A DNA stretch of 45,592 bases from Paludibacteraceae bacterium (GTDB lineage: Bacteria; Bacteroidota; Bacteroidia; Bacteroidales; Paludibacteraceae). Under the pieces are notes generated by a model that saw nothing but the letters and a program-made list of their open reading frames with translations, made no database searches and had not been told where the DNA came from. This document shows, piece by piece, positions 7,687 through 15,988 of this stretch (its first letter is position 1; every line of letters begins with the position of its first letter). The position numbers and the translations under genes are program-made. The stretch covers positions 1 to 45,592 of the forward strand of contig CAJOKE010000021.1 in NCBI GenBank assembly GCA_905235225.1. The letters are read 5' to 3'.

Positions 7687-7735
7687 GCACGCAAAATTGC
7701 GTGCAAATTTACTACTTTTTTCTGACATATGCAAG
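7687..7735 (-). promoter_or_regulatory. Promoter with operator palindrome for the DUF1016 remnant
   Basis: This is the second copy of the 7019-7067 element, with 48 of 49 bases identical. The minus strand has TTG (7732-7734), a 20-nt gap, TAAATTTG (7704-7711) and then the GCACGCAA/TTGCGTGC inverted repeat (7687-7704). The start codon at 7664 follows 22 nt later, the same spacing as for the NurA gene. Confidence 0.75.
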
Positions 7736-7871
7736 TATTATGGCTGAAATTGAATTTGGGAGAGTCATTTTTGGGCATTTGGGGGTGAAAACCGCTCGTT
7801 TTTGTCATGCTTCGGGTGCAGGGGTACAAATAATTCACTACACCTATATCCCTATTCTTCGACTATAGTAA

Positions 7872-7926
7872 TTTATCGTATATCTAACGTATATGTATCG
7901 TATATGTATCGTGTATGTTTCGTTTT
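7872..7926. repeat. 11-bp tandem array A (5 units)
   Basis: Five consecutive 11-bp units run TTTATCGTATA, TCTAACGTATA, TGTATCGTATA, TGTATCGTGTA, TGTTTCGTTTT. CG is at the same place in every unit. The array is intergenic, downstream of the Nudix operon terminator. No protein-coding role is apparent. Confidence 0.85.
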
Positions 7927-8006
7927 CAAGAGCGGAAATAGAAGGGGGAAAGGGAAAGGGGGAAGTGGGAAGTGGAAAGTGGAAAAGGGGGAAGGGGGAA
8001 ATATTG
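7927..8006. repeat. Purine-rich G/A low-complexity tract
   Basis: A strand-asymmetric run of AAGGGGGAAAGGG and GGGAAGTGGAAAGTGG type repeats follows array A. Similar tracts lie at 15141-15176 and 32199-32290. No gene is seen here. Small open frames across it are low-complexity artefacts. Confidence 0.7.
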
Positions 8007-8044
8007 AAAGAGAGTGTGTCAAGACTACTTGGCACACTCTCTTT
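8007..8044 (-). terminator. Rho-independent terminator of the Nudix operon
   Basis: Perfect 12-bp arms AAAGAGAGTGTG (8007-8018) and CACACTCTCTTT (8033-8044) enclose a 14-nt loop. It lies 76 bp past the stop of the minus-strand Nudix gene. The stem carries A/T flanks on both sides but no long U tract, so moderate strength is expected. Confidence 0.6.
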
Positions 8045-8120
8045 GTATATGTGTAGGTGTTTGGTAAGAGACAGGAATAACTACAAATTGTAGGGGGGGG
8101 AGATCGCAGAACGTTTCATA

Positions 8121-8582
8121 TCATCCGGCAATATTCAAGACCTTCATGGCATCGCGGAGAATGGTTTCGTGGTCAAACGCGAGTTTGGGAAGGGCGTTGA
8201 GCGGGTGCCATTGCGCAGCGGCAGCGTCGTCAGCCGCCTTGGCTTGCGGCATAGTCGTCATGGCGGTATAAGCAGCGGTGATAACACGCCCGCGCGGATC
8301 ACGCTCCACATCGGAATAGATGCCTACCAACTGCATGCCGGTCAGCACGATGCCGGTCTCTTCCTGTAGTTCGCGCTCGGCGCAATGCCCGACCGTCTCA
8401 TCCATATTAAGGAATCCTCCGGGGAATGCCCAGCAACCTTTGTAGGGGTCGTTGGCACGTTGGATGAGTAGCACGAACAATTGTCCGTTCTGTTCGGCAA
8501 ACAGCACGCTGTCCGCCGTCACCGAGGGTCTCGGATAGCGATAGGCGTACAAACCGTTTGATGTTTTCTCGTAGTCTGACAT
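8121..8582 (-). CDS. Nudix hydrolase
   Basis: A 153-residue cytoplasmic pyrophosphohydrolase. The Nudix box is complete: GGFLNMDE, then ERELQEETGI, giving Gx5Ex7REUxEExGU with the metal-binding glutamates. The N-terminal strands (PSVTADSVLFAEQNG) resemble ADP-ribose/NrtR-type Nudix proteins, but the substrate cannot be fixed. It lacks the winged-helix tail of NrtR regulators. It begins 3 nt after the stop of the upstream beta-helix gene, so it is probably the last gene of that operon. A functional link to the secreted proteins is not obvious. Confidence 0.88.
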   Translation of the reverse strand: MSDYEKTSNGLYAYRYPRPSVTADSVLFAEQNGQLFVLLIQRANDPYKGCWAFPGGFLNMDETVGHCAERELQEETGIVLTGMQLVGIYSDVERDPRGRVITAAYTAMTTMPQAKAADDAAAAQWHPLNALPKLAFDHETILRDAMKVLNIAG

Positions 8583-8585
8583 TGT

Positions 8586-9518
8586 CTATTTCTCTTTACC
8601 GGTTATGAAATATTGTTTTCCTTCGCGCTCTATCAGTAATATACCGTCACGGAGGACTTTTGTACATTGTATATTACGGCTCTGCACGTTCACCATGTCG
8701 GTTGTAGTATTCAGCGAAGCCGCAGAGGCGACAGATACTGTTCCCTCCGCTTTGACATCCTCTCCTGCTGCACCAGACATATTGATATTGACAGTGCCGC
8801 CGGTCATAGTAAAGTTACCTGTGTTTTCAGCAGAGTTGTCATTGGCTTCAATATCGACCTGAATACCGTCATCGCCGAAGCCGCTGAGATTGATGACCCC
8901 GCTTGCCATCGAGAAATACTGGTTGCAGTTGATGGCATCCTTGACCGCCGAATAGACATTGATTGTGCAGTTTTTCATCTCGATGTACTCGCCGGCTTTA
9001 ATGGCGTGCGCATAGTTACCATATACATTAAGCGTACCATAGCCTTTGAACTGGATATGCCCTTTGCAATATAATGCACCTTTCCATGCGTCGGCAGCAG
9101 TAGAAGTGCCATCTTTGAGCGTGCTTGTCATGCCTCTTTTGACACTGATCTCAATACGCTTTCCGTTCTGAATGTCTATCGCCGGACCCGTTGGGTTGGT
9201 TATGTTCACGCCGAAGAGTTCAACAGTCGCTTTATAGGTACCATTGAAAGTAAACGAACCATCTGTGGTGGTGCCATAAAGGCCGTAACTGATTTCATTG
9301 ACAGCCGCCGTGGCAGTTGAAGTGACGGTTACATCGGCACCGTCAATAGTGGCAGTGATGTAACTCTTAATATCATTGGATACAACAACCGCAGCCGAAC
9401 TGCCGTTGTATGTAACCTTTACATAGCAAGTAGTGTCGGATGTGTAAGTTACTTGTGCGTGTGTTGTAAACGGTACTATCAATATGCAAAAAAGCACTAA
9501 TAATATCGAACGTTTCAT
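8586..9518 (-). CDS. Secreted Cthe_2159-type beta-helix protein
   Basis: A 310-residue exported protein. The start at 9518 gives a clean signal peptide (MKRSILLVLFCILIVPF...THA), while the longer frame from 9548 would overlap the previous gene. The body consists of short beta-helix turns with features such as FGDDGIQ and GYGTLNVYGNYAHAIK, typical of the Cthe_2159 (PF14262) carbohydrate-binding family, which binds acidic polysaccharides. The C-terminus (KVLRDGILLIEREGKQYFITG) resembles the conserved tail of many secreted Bacteroidales proteins. It is shorter than its two paralogues (9542-11536, 13067-14617) and lacks their glycine-rich end. It is probably co-transcribed from 11937 down to the Nudix gene. 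Confidence 0.75.
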   Translation of the reverse strand: MKRSILLVLFCILIVPFTTHAQVTYTSDTTCYVKVTYNGSSAAVVVSNDIKSYITATIDGADVTVTSTATAAVNEISYGLYGTTTDGSFTFNGTYKATVELFGVNITNPTGPAIDIQNGKRIEISVKRGMTSTLKDGTSTAADAWKGALYCKGHIQFKGYGTLNVYGNYAHAIKAGEYIEMKNCTINVYSAVKDAINCNQYFSMASGVINLSGFGDDGIQVDIEANDNSAENTGNFTMTGGTVNINMSGAAGEDVKAEGTVSVASAASLNTTTDMVNVQSRNIQCTKVLRDGILLIEREGKQYFITGKEK

Positions 9519-9541
9519 TTTGTGAATATATTTATGTGTTA

Positions 9542-11536
9542 TTACCAACCGAAACCGCCGCCCGAGTTGCCACCGGAGTATGATGACAATTCAACACTCG
9601 AGCCGCCGGAAACTGTAGCAGGGTAATACCCTACTCCATCAAAAATGCTTGTCCCTGAAGGTGTTACTCCAGAAAGCAGTGTGGGCTTTGAGGCTCCTGA
9701 GACAACCAAGGCATTTCCGCCGCTTTCGGGGGTTTTGAATGCAAAAGAAGTCGATCCGACCGTAAGGGCGTACCACGTGTTGGCAGTCCATGTTTTGCTG
9801 CTGCTACCGCCGCCGGGACCGCCGGGACCTGCTGCAGGAGAAAACTGCCAACCTGAGTTACTTGATTTGATGGTATAACAACTTTGCGTCAGGCTGGCAC
9901 CACTCTCCAAACCGCCTATAGCCACGATTGTACCGCCTTGTACATACAATTTGTAACCGCTCTCGGTATTCGCATCTATTCCCACTTCAGGTGAAGAAGC
10001 ACTAATGGCATAGACCAAACCGCCTTTGATATAGCAGTTTCCGTTGGCATCAATACCATCGTTATTGGTAGCCCGCGCATAGACCATACCGCCGCTGACA
10101 GTAAGTGTCGAGGCAGAGTTAATCGCATCGTCGTATGCCGTGACAGCCACTTCGCCGCCAGTGATGTCCAATGTGGATTTGGATTCAATGCCTTCCCCAC
10201 CCGCTCCGGTCGTCGTAACCGAAATCTTGCCGCCGGAGATAGTAATGGCACCATCAATCTTGATACCTTTAGGAGAAGATTTATAATCGGTAGCGTAATG
10301 ATCCAATGTGTTGGAATTGCTAATAACAGATACAGAGCCGTTGTTTGAAGCCACGACAGCCTGTCCTTTGGTGGAAACAGTAATACGTGCAGAATCGCTG
10401 ACAACAAAAGTGCCGTCTCCGCTGATACCTTTTCCACCGGCACCGGTACTTGTCAATGTGAGTGTTCCACCGCTGACAGCAATATTGCCGTCAGCACTCA
10501 AACCGGCACACGCTTTAGTTTTCAGATTATCGCTATCCCATGCTCCGCCGCCGGAAGTGGTGGCAGTAATCGTACCGCCCGTGATATACATATCACCGTT
10601 GCTTTTGATACCTTTGGCAGCCGCAGCCGATACAGTCACATTGAGCGTTCCGCCGGAGATGTAAATATTACCGGTGTCCTCGTCCTCATGGTCTGTTGTA
10701 ATACCGGTAGAAGCAGTGCCGCCGAGGTCGCACTGGATACCATCGTCGCCGATGCCGGAAAGGGTGATTGTACCGCTTTTTATTTCCATGTATTCCTCAC
10801 AGTTGATACCGTCGCCTACGGCAGATGTGATATTCAGTGTCAAATTTTTGACGGAAATATAAGACGCAGACTTGATAGCGTGCTTGGTGTTGCCCACAAC
10901 GTTGAGTGTCCCGTTACCTTGCAGCTGGAGTTGTCCCTTGCTATAGATACAGGCTTTCTGCGAACCCGAAGCCCCGTCGGTAATGGTGTTGGTTGTGTTT
11001 TTTTTCGCACTCAATTGAATACGTTTGGAGTTGGAAATGTAAATCGCGGCTCCGTTGGGATTGGTGAGCGTCACACCAGCCAGTGACACCGTACATTTAT
11101 ACGAACCGGATAGAGACAGAGATCCGTTGGTGGTGGTACCACTTAGTTGGTATGTTATCTCATTGTTATCAACAGCATCGGTATTGCTTTGCGCAATAGT
11201 AACATGTGCGCCGTTTAGTGTCGGCGAAACATATTGTGCTACATTGCCGGCAACGGTTACAGTTGCCGAAGAAGTGCCGTATGCGATGGCCACGAGGTTG
11301 TCCGTCACAGTCGTTTCGTCCACCCACATTTTATCTACTTCACTGAGCGTAAATTCTTTCCCCATCGCCTTTAAGGTTGTGCCGTTTAAGGTTGTGCCGT
11401 TCGAAAAAGGCATCACTCCCACTTGAGAAGCGGGAAACTGATATGTTACATTTCCTACTTGTACATTCAGTGTCTGTGCAAGTGAAACAGTAACAAAAAG
11501 GAACAAACAGAGAGTTGATATGATTACTTTTTTCAT
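9542..11536 (-). CDS. Large secreted Cthe_2159-type beta-helix protein
   Basis: A 664-residue exported protein with a signal peptide (MKKVIISTLCLFLFVTVSLA). Repeated beta-helix turns occupy most of the chain, with motifs such as SGIGDDGIQCD, AGGKGISGDG, ITGGEVAVTAYDDAIN and NNDGIDANG. They fit the Cthe_2159 polysaccharide-binding family. The tail ends in SGGNSGGGFGW, closely like the paralogue at 13067-14617. The start overlaps the preceding small gene by 4 nt (ATGA), indicating coupling. It probably acts at the cell surface or in the periplasm as a polysaccharide-binding or matrix protein. No catalytic domain is recognised. Confidence 0.8.
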   Translation of the reverse strand: MKKVIISTLCLFLFVTVSLAQTLNVQVGNVTYQFPASQVGVMPFSNGTTLNGTTLKAMGKEFTLSEVDKMWVDETTVTDNLVAIAYGTSSATVTVAGNVAQYVSPTLNGAHVTIAQSNTDAVDNNEITYQLSGTTTNGSLSLSGSYKCTVSLAGVTLTNPNGAAIYISNSKRIQLSAKKNTTNTITDGASGSQKACIYSKGQLQLQGNGTLNVVGNTKHAIKSASYISVKNLTLNITSAVGDGINCEEYMEIKSGTITLSGIGDDGIQCDLGGTASTGITTDHEDEDTGNIYISGGTLNVTVSAAAAKGIKSNGDMYITGGTITATTSGGGAWDSDNLKTKACAGLSADGNIAVSGGTLTLTSTGAGGKGISGDGTFVVSDSARITVSTKGQAVVASNNGSVSVISNSNTLDHYATDYKSSPKGIKIDGAITISGGKISVTTTGAGGEGIESKSTLDITGGEVAVTAYDDAINSASTLTVSGGMVYARATNNDGIDANGNCYIKGGLVYAISASSPEVGIDANTESGYKLYVQGGTIVAIGGLESGASLTQSCYTIKSSNSGWQFSPAAGPGGPGGGSSSKTWTANTWYALTVGSTSFAFKTPESGGNALVVSGASKPTLLSGVTPSGTSIFDGVGYYPATVSGGSSVELSSYSGGNSGGGFGW

Positions 11537-11937
11537 TTGACTACAATGGTTTGCGAGTTATTACCTTGTTTAATTACATACGCCCCTGCGCTAAGGGATT
11601 TGAGTCCATCAGCCAGCGAATTAAATGCGCCGAGTGGCATACCGTTCACATAAAAGACCTCAAGTGCTTTGTCTGCATCCAACAAATGCTCGAGAGCCGT
11701 AATCGAACTACCGTCTTTGGAAAACTGCATGTTAGCCAAATCGGTTAATGTAAAAGATGCGGTACCGTCAGCATTAGTTACATTAAGTGCAGTGCCGCTG
11801 ACGGTAAGCGTCATGCTTGACACACTCAGCACCGTTGTTGTCCCACCGGTGTTGGTGAATACCAAATAGGGATAGTCCGCGGCTTGCGCCATGACCGTAC
11901 ACAATGCCGCTGCCAAAATAAACATACTTCGTTTCAT
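11533..11937 (-). CDS. Small secreted protein with a sorting-like C-terminal tail
   Basis: A 134-residue exported protein with a signal peptide (MKRSMFILAAALCTVMAQA). The middle (LANMQFSKDGSSITALEH) is a short beta-rich segment. The last ~45 residues, with FYVNGMPLGAFNSL and GAYVIKQGNNSQTIVVK, strongly resemble the C-terminal (Por/T9SS-like) tails of Bacteroidales surface proteins. So the protein is little more than a signal peptide, a spacer and a tail. It is the first gene of the minus-strand operon and is coupled by ATGA to the large beta-helix gene. Its function is unknown. Confidence 0.75.
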   Translation of the reverse strand: MKRSMFILAAALCTVMAQAADYPYLVFTNTGGTTTVLSVSSMTLTVSGTALNVTNADGTASFTLTDLANMQFSKDGSSITALEHLLDADKALEVFYVNGMPLGAFNSLADGLKSLSAGAYVIKQGNNSQTIVVK

Positions 11938-11973
11938 TATATGATTGTTTTAGATATATACAAAAACCGGCTG

Positions 11974-11981
11974 CAAAATTA
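11974..11981 (-). promoter_or_regulatory. -7 box for the beta-helix operon
   Basis: The minus strand reads TAATTTTG about 37 nt before the start at 11937. The -33 element is poor, which may mean activation by the divergently transcribed AraC-type regulator. Confidence 0.5.
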
Positions 11982-12045
11982 GTGTTTTTTCCACGCACAG
12001 GCATTACCTAAAAATAGGAAAATATTAGCAAAAAGGAGTATTTTA

Positions 12046-12076
12046 TTTGGTAGAACAAAAAAAAGTACTATCTTTG
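12046..12076 (+). promoter_or_regulatory. Promoter of the AraC-type regulator
   Basis: TTTG (12046-12049) and TATCTTTG (12069-12076) are 19 nt apart, with an A-rich spacer ending in GTAC. The start codon is 28 nt downstream. It is divergent from the beta-helix operon promoter about 65 bp away. Confidence 0.75.
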
Positions 12077-12104
12077 CAGCAGATTTATTAATAAAAATAC
12101 ACTT

Positions 12105-12956
12105 ATGGACAATCATAAGCAACACCCTATTCACTTTCAAGACCACATTGACCGGCAAGGTGTAGTCGTGACAGAAGTGGATTCTTTGCCGACGGGTGAG
12201 CGTCCGTTTCAATCGAAGAACCTTGTAATAGGAATATGTTTGGAAGGAACAGCAGATTTCATGTATGATCTTCTTCCCCGTCATTTCGGGCGTCATGATG
12301 TGGGTGTAACCCTTCCCAACCATATATTCAGCTATAGCACGGTGTCTGCGGATTACCGGTCGACGCTGATTATCATATCTCCGTCACTATACAGGAATCT
12401 GATTCACCGCGAGTCATTTATCGACTATCAGAAATACCATAACCGGCCGGCTCTGACGCTGACAGAGTCCCAGTTTACCAAAGTCCGCGACATTGTTCAG
12501 GTTCTGCGATACACATGCGAGTCATCTCATCCGAGACGGATGGCAATGTTAGAGAACCTGTTGGATATATTGTTTTATGCACTCACACGTTATAGGGGTG
12601 AAGAGAAAGTCGAGACGATTGCCAACACCCGCGGGGAGCAATTGTTCAACCAATTCTATGATTTACTACTGGCAAATTATCAAACGCAGCATACAACGGT
12701 ATGGTATGCCGAACGGCTTCATTTGACGCCTAAGCACTTATCACTGACCATCCGCCGCACGACAGGCAAGACGCCGAACGAGTGGATAACCGAAATGCTG
12801 ACCGAGCAAGCCAAGCGGTTGTTAGACACCCGCCATGACATGACCGTACAGCAGGTGGCATATGAATTGGGGTTCACAGAAAATGCCACGTTCTGCTATT
12901 TCTTCAAACGCGAAACAGGAATGCGTCCTTCGGAATACAGGAAGCGGAAGGAGTAA
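12105..12956 (+). CDS. AraC-family transcriptional regulator
   Basis: A 283-residue DNA-binding protein. The C-terminal ~100 residues hold the two AraC helix-turn-helix motifs: the first around WYAERLHLTPKHLSLTIRR and the second around VQQVAYELGFTENATFCYFF, ending in the usual FKRETGMRPSEYRK. The N-terminal ~170 residues have a cupin-like regulatory domain of the type seen in Bacteroidota AraC proteins. It lies between two sets of Cthe_2159 genes and has its own promoter, so it probably controls one or both. Confidence 0.88.
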   Translation: MDNHKQHPIHFQDHIDRQGVVVTEVDSLPTGERPFQSKNLVIGICLEGTADFMYDLLPRHFGRHDVGVTLPNHIFSYSTVSADYRSTLIIISPSLYRNLIHRESFIDYQKYHNRPALTLTESQFTKVRDIVQVLRYTCESSHPRRMAMLENLLDILFYALTRYRGEEKVETIANTRGEQLFNQFYDLLLANYQTQHTTVWYAERLHLTPKHLSLTIRRTTGKTPNEWITEMLTEQAKRLLDTRHDMTVQQVAYELGFTENATFCYFFKRETGMRPSEYRKRKE

Positions 12957-13001
12957 ATTCTTAATAATTTCTTTCTATTCATTAGCAAAAAGACGCATTT
13001 A

Positions 13002-13033
13002 TTTGCCCAAACCGTAACTTTCGTGTATTTTTG
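13002..13033 (+). promoter_or_regulatory. Promoter of the plus-strand envelope operon
   Basis: TTTG (13002-13005) and TATTTTTG (13026-13033) are 20 nt apart, followed by a 33-nt leader to the start at 13067. This position rules out the longer in-frame start at 13031. Confidence 0.75.
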
Positions 13034-13066
13034 CGGTCGCAAAGTGTGAAATTAAATATTTTAAAT

Positions 13067-14617
13067 ATGAAAAAGAACAGATATCTATTCCTATTGGCAT
13101 TGGTAGTGTTGATATGGAGCGGCTGCGAGCAAAGCGGCAGTAGCGGTTCTGGCAGTGGTTCGACCTCTACAAACACAGGCGATGATGCTTCTGATTTTGT
13201 AGAAAACGAGACATGGAGCAGTACGATAAACATTGTGTGGAACGGAACAGAGACAAGTGTCAGCGGTTCGGCAGACGGTGTGAGTGTATCCTCGGAGAAC
13301 GGATACGTAACCGTTAATTCAACAGTGAAGAACATCGAGTATGCAGTCAGCGGTTCCGGCACAGGACAGTTAAGTATCTACAGTTCGTACAAGTTCAAGC
13401 TGAGTCTGAACGGTTTGACATTGACCTGCCCTGATGGTCCGGCAATTAACAACCAGAGTTCAAAGACCTGCTACGCGGTGTTGGGCAGCACGAACACGTT
13501 GGCAGACGGGTCATCATACGCCTCAAGCGATGAAGACCGCAAGGCGGCATTCTTCAGCGAAGGGCAAATATGTTTCTCGGGGTCAGGCACGCTGAATGTG
13601 ACAGGCAATTACAAGCACGCCGTGGCTTCGGATGATTATATCCGTTTATGTGAGGGTACAGGCGAACTGAACCTGACCGCCATCGGGAGTGACGGTCTTC
13701 ATTCAAACGACGGAATCATCATCAATGGCGGTGCGCTGACAATCAATGCCGTGGGTGAAGGCATACAATGCGACACCAGTTCGATTGTGATAACGGGCGG
13801 CGAAATCAATGTGACCAGTACCGGTGACAAGGGAATCCTTGCATACGGCAATATTGAGATTAGCGGCGGTAATACGTATGTAAAGAGTTACTCCAAGTGT
13901 ATCAAGACGACAAGCGACCTCATTGTGAGCGGCGGTACAATAACCGCCATCTGCAACGGTTCATCATCCAACAGCAACACCCCGGAAGGAATTGAAGCCA
14001 AAGGCAGTATCAGTATCAGCGGCGGCTATATCTATGCGCAGGCAAGCGATGACGCGATCAACTCGGCAGGTGATATGACCATCAGCGGCGGTTACGTAAT
14101 GGCATACTCGACCGGCAATGACGGTTTGGACGCGAACGGCAACATGTACATCCAAGGCGGCGTGGTTTATGCGATTTGTGCGGGTGGTGCAGAAGTTGCT
14201 TTGGATGCCAATACCGAGGAGCGCAAGACGCTGTATGTACAAGGGGGAACGATTGTAGCGATTGGCGGATTAGAACGCGATGCAAGTCTCAGCCAGAGTT
14301 GTTATTCGTGTACAGCCGGTGCCGGCACATGGTACGTGCTGAGCGGGGGCAGCGAAGATTTTGTGTTCAAGACCCCGAGCAGTCTGAAAACAACTACGAT
14401 GGTTGTTTCAACCGGCGGTTCCACGAGTTTAACATCCGGCGTGAGTGCCAGCGGCACAAGCATATTGAACGGATATGCCTATACCAGTGCAAGCGTGAGC
14501 GGTGGCAGTAGTGTGACCTTGAGCAGCTACAGCGGCGGAAACGGCGGCGGATTCGGTGGCGGCGGCGGTCCCGGCGGCGACGGAGGAGGACACGGTGGCG
14601 GTGGCAGAGGATGGTAA
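13067..14617 (+). CDS. Lipoprotein with Cthe_2159-type beta-helix
   Basis: A 516-residue lipoprotein. The start at 13067 gives a short basic N-region, a hydrophobic core and a lipobox (LIWSGC), followed by a Ser/Gly/Thr-rich linker. The body is a series of beta-helix turns (IGSDGLHSNDGIIINGG, SDDAINSAGDMTISGGY, TGNDGLDANGN) of the Cthe_2159 polysaccharide-binding family. The last ~30 residues are extremely Gly-rich and end in GRGW. It is paralogous to 9542-11536, notably in the shared segment LYVQGGTIVAIGGLE. It heads a plus-strand operon reaching 17595. Confidence 0.82.
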   Translation: MKKNRYLFLLALVVLIWSGCEQSGSSGSGSGSTSTNTGDDASDFVENETWSSTINIVWNGTETSVSGSADGVSVSSENGYVTVNSTVKNIEYAVSGSGTGQLSIYSSYKFKLSLNGLTLTCPDGPAINNQSSKTCYAVLGSTNTLADGSSYASSDEDRKAAFFSEGQICFSGSGTLNVTGNYKHAVASDDYIRLCEGTGELNLTAIGSDGLHSNDGIIINGGALTINAVGEGIQCDTSSIVITGGEINVTSTGDKGILAYGNIEISGGNTYVKSYSKCIKTTSDLIVSGGTITAICNGSSSNSNTPEGIEAKGSISISGGYIYAQASDDAINSAGDMTISGGYVMAYSTGNDGLDANGNMYIQGGVVYAICAGGAEVALDANTEERKTLYVQGGTIVAIGGLERDASLSQSCYSCTAGAGTWYVLSGGSEDFVFKTPSSLKTTTMVVSTGGSTSLTSGVSASGTSILNGYAYTSASVSGGSSVTLSSYSGGNGGGFGGGGGPGGDGGGHGGGGRGW

Positions 14618-14656
14618 AAGTTATCATCCCCCCACCCTGATGTATGTCGAATATCA

Positions 14657-14696
14657 TAATAATAACCTAATAATAGCCTAATAATAACCTAATATA
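14657..14696. repeat. 11-bp tandem array B (3 units plus a partial)
   Basis: Units run TAATAATAACC, TAATAATAGCC, TAATAATAACC and a partial TAATATAGAGT. The array fills the short gap between the lipoprotein gene and the next start codon at 14708, so it would be transcribed in the operon mRNA. Its period equals that of arrays A and C, but its sequence is unrelated. Confidence 0.85.
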
Positions 14697-14707
14697 GAGT
14701 AAGAAGC

Positions 14708-15139
14708 ATGAAACGAATTTTTGTCGTATTAGCGAGTATTTTTGCAATATGTTTGTGTGCCGGGGCGCAGAGTCTGCTGACGCCGGAGCAATTAGCCAAA
14801 CGCGAGCGTAAGAAAAACCTGACGGTGAAGGAATGGAATACCGATGACAAGACCAAAACCCGCTGGTTAGACCGCATCAAGATATATGACGACCAAGGGC
14901 GTTGCGTAGAGGAAATCGAGTATGCCACATATGGTCAAAAATGGCGTATCACCAGTACGTATGACGATGTAACGGGCAAAGTAGTGGAAGAAGTGGAATA
15001 TAACGACCGCAACCGTCCCTACCGAATCCGCAAATACGAATGGAATGCCGATGGCACAAAAGCGAAGCAATATAATTACCTTCCGAACGGCAAGCTGTAC
15101 TCAATCAAAGTATTTGAGTATATTTTCTCAAATGAATAG
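14708..15139 (+). CDS. Small exported hypothetical protein
   Basis: A 143-residue protein with a signal peptide (MKRIFVVLASIFAICLCAGA, cleavage near GAQ). The rest has repeating short beta-hairpin motifs of the form YDDQGRCVEEIEY, YDDVTGKVVEEVEY and YEWNADGTKAKQYNY, similar in pattern to YD/MORN-like repeats. I do not recognise a named family. It is probably periplasmic or surface-attached. It sits between the beta-helix lipoprotein and the VTC-domain gene in one operon. Confidence 0.7.
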   Translation: MKRIFVVLASIFAICLCAGAQSLLTPEQLAKRERKKNLTVKEWNTDDKTKTRWLDRIKIYDDQGRCVEEIEYATYGQKWRITSTYDDVTGKVVEEVEYNDRNRPYRIRKYEWNADGTKAKQYNYLPNGKLYSIKVFEYIFSNE

Positions 15140-15140
15140 T

Positions 15141-15176
15141 GGAAAGAGGAAAGTGAAAAGTGGAAAGCGGAAAGTT
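15141..15176. repeat. GGAAAG-type purine repeat
   Basis: A short tract of GGAAAGAGGAAAG and GTGGAAAGCGGAAAG units lies between the two genes and runs into the likely GTG start of the VTC gene at 15160. It resembles the tracts at 7927-8006 and 32199-32290. Confidence 0.65.
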
Positions 15177-15975
15177 AATAGAGGATAGTCTTTCGCAATT
15201 TTCTCCAATTAGTCTGAGTGAGATGGAGAGCGTGAAGCTGATGAACCGCATAGATACCAAGTATGCAGTTCCGTTGCGTGTACTCCCTTCCATTTTGGAG
15301 ATGGCAAAGGAGGACTACTACGCGCAGGAAATAGACGGGAAGCGGATAGCGACCTATGACACCATGTACTACGACACGGAGGACATGGATATGTATATCC
15401 GCCACCACGACCAGCAGTTGGTTCGGCAAAAGATACGTGTGCGTCAGTATGTTGACAGCAACCTGACATTCCTTGAAATCAAGCGCAAGAACAACAAAGG
15501 GCGTACCAACAAGAAACGTATCATTGTCCCCGGCTTCGAATTCACCGCTGACACCCGGAGTGTCCTCAAGCACAAGAAAAAAGAAGACGAGAGGCTGACT
15601 GTAGAAGAGTTCATCCGCAAAAAGAGCCGCTACACATGGGATGCCATCACGCCGCACCTATGGACCAAGTTTCACCGAATTACGTTAGTGAACAAAGCCA
15701 AAACGGAGCGTCTGACAATAGACCTTGATTTAGTGTGGGACAATGTAGTCAGCGGTGAGGCAAAGACCTACAAAGATCTTGTGATTGTAGAACTGAAGCG
15801 TGACGGCAATGTTCCTTCGCGAATGACGAATATAATGCTTGCGCACCGCATCCACCCCTTCAAAATAAGCAAATACTGTATCGGAACGGCGTTGACATCG
15901 CCCGATTTGAAGCGGAACCGTTTCAAGAAGAAGATCCGATTGATCGAGAAGATGCTCCATAGTCAAATAGATTAA
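15160..15975 (+). CDS. VTC-domain (polyphosphate polymerase-like) protein
   Basis: A 271-residue cytoplasmic protein of the VTC/triphosphate-tunnel type. Tunnel strands rich in Arg, Lys and Glu are visible: YYDTEDMDMYIRHHDQQL, QKIRVRQYVD, FLEIKRKNNKGRTNKKRI and a late TIDLDLVW. In yeast VTC4 this domain makes polyphosphate. Bacterial versions usually neighbour a DUF4956 membrane protein, as here. The segment LSQFSPISLSEMESVKLMNR is part of the conserved N-terminus and lies upstream of the first ATG (15223), so the start is probably the GTG at 15160. That start lies within a purine repeat. Confidence 0.82.
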   Translation: MESGKLIEDSLSQFSPISLSEMESVKLMNRIDTKYAVPLRVLPSILEMAKEDYYAQEIDGKRIATYDTMYYDTEDMDMYIRHHDQQLVRQKIRVRQYVDSNLTFLEIKRKNNKGRTNKKRIIVPGFEFTADTRSVLKHKKKEDERLTVEEFIRKKSRYTWDAITPHLWTKFHRITLVNKAKTERLTIDLDLVWDNVVSGEAKTYKDLVIVELKRDGNVPSRMTNIMLAHRIHPFKISKYCIGTALTSPDLKRNRFKKKIRLIEKMLHSQID

Positions 15976-15988
15976 AACTGTAAATAAT

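Noticed and set aside
7802..8056. Small open frames over the region downstream of the Nudix operon
   Set aside because: They translate the 11-bp array, the purine tract and the terminator stem; no protein-like pattern.
10308..11426. Plus-strand open frames across the beta-helix genes
   Set aside because: Antisense shadows of repetitive Gly/Thr/Ser codons; no start context or domain.
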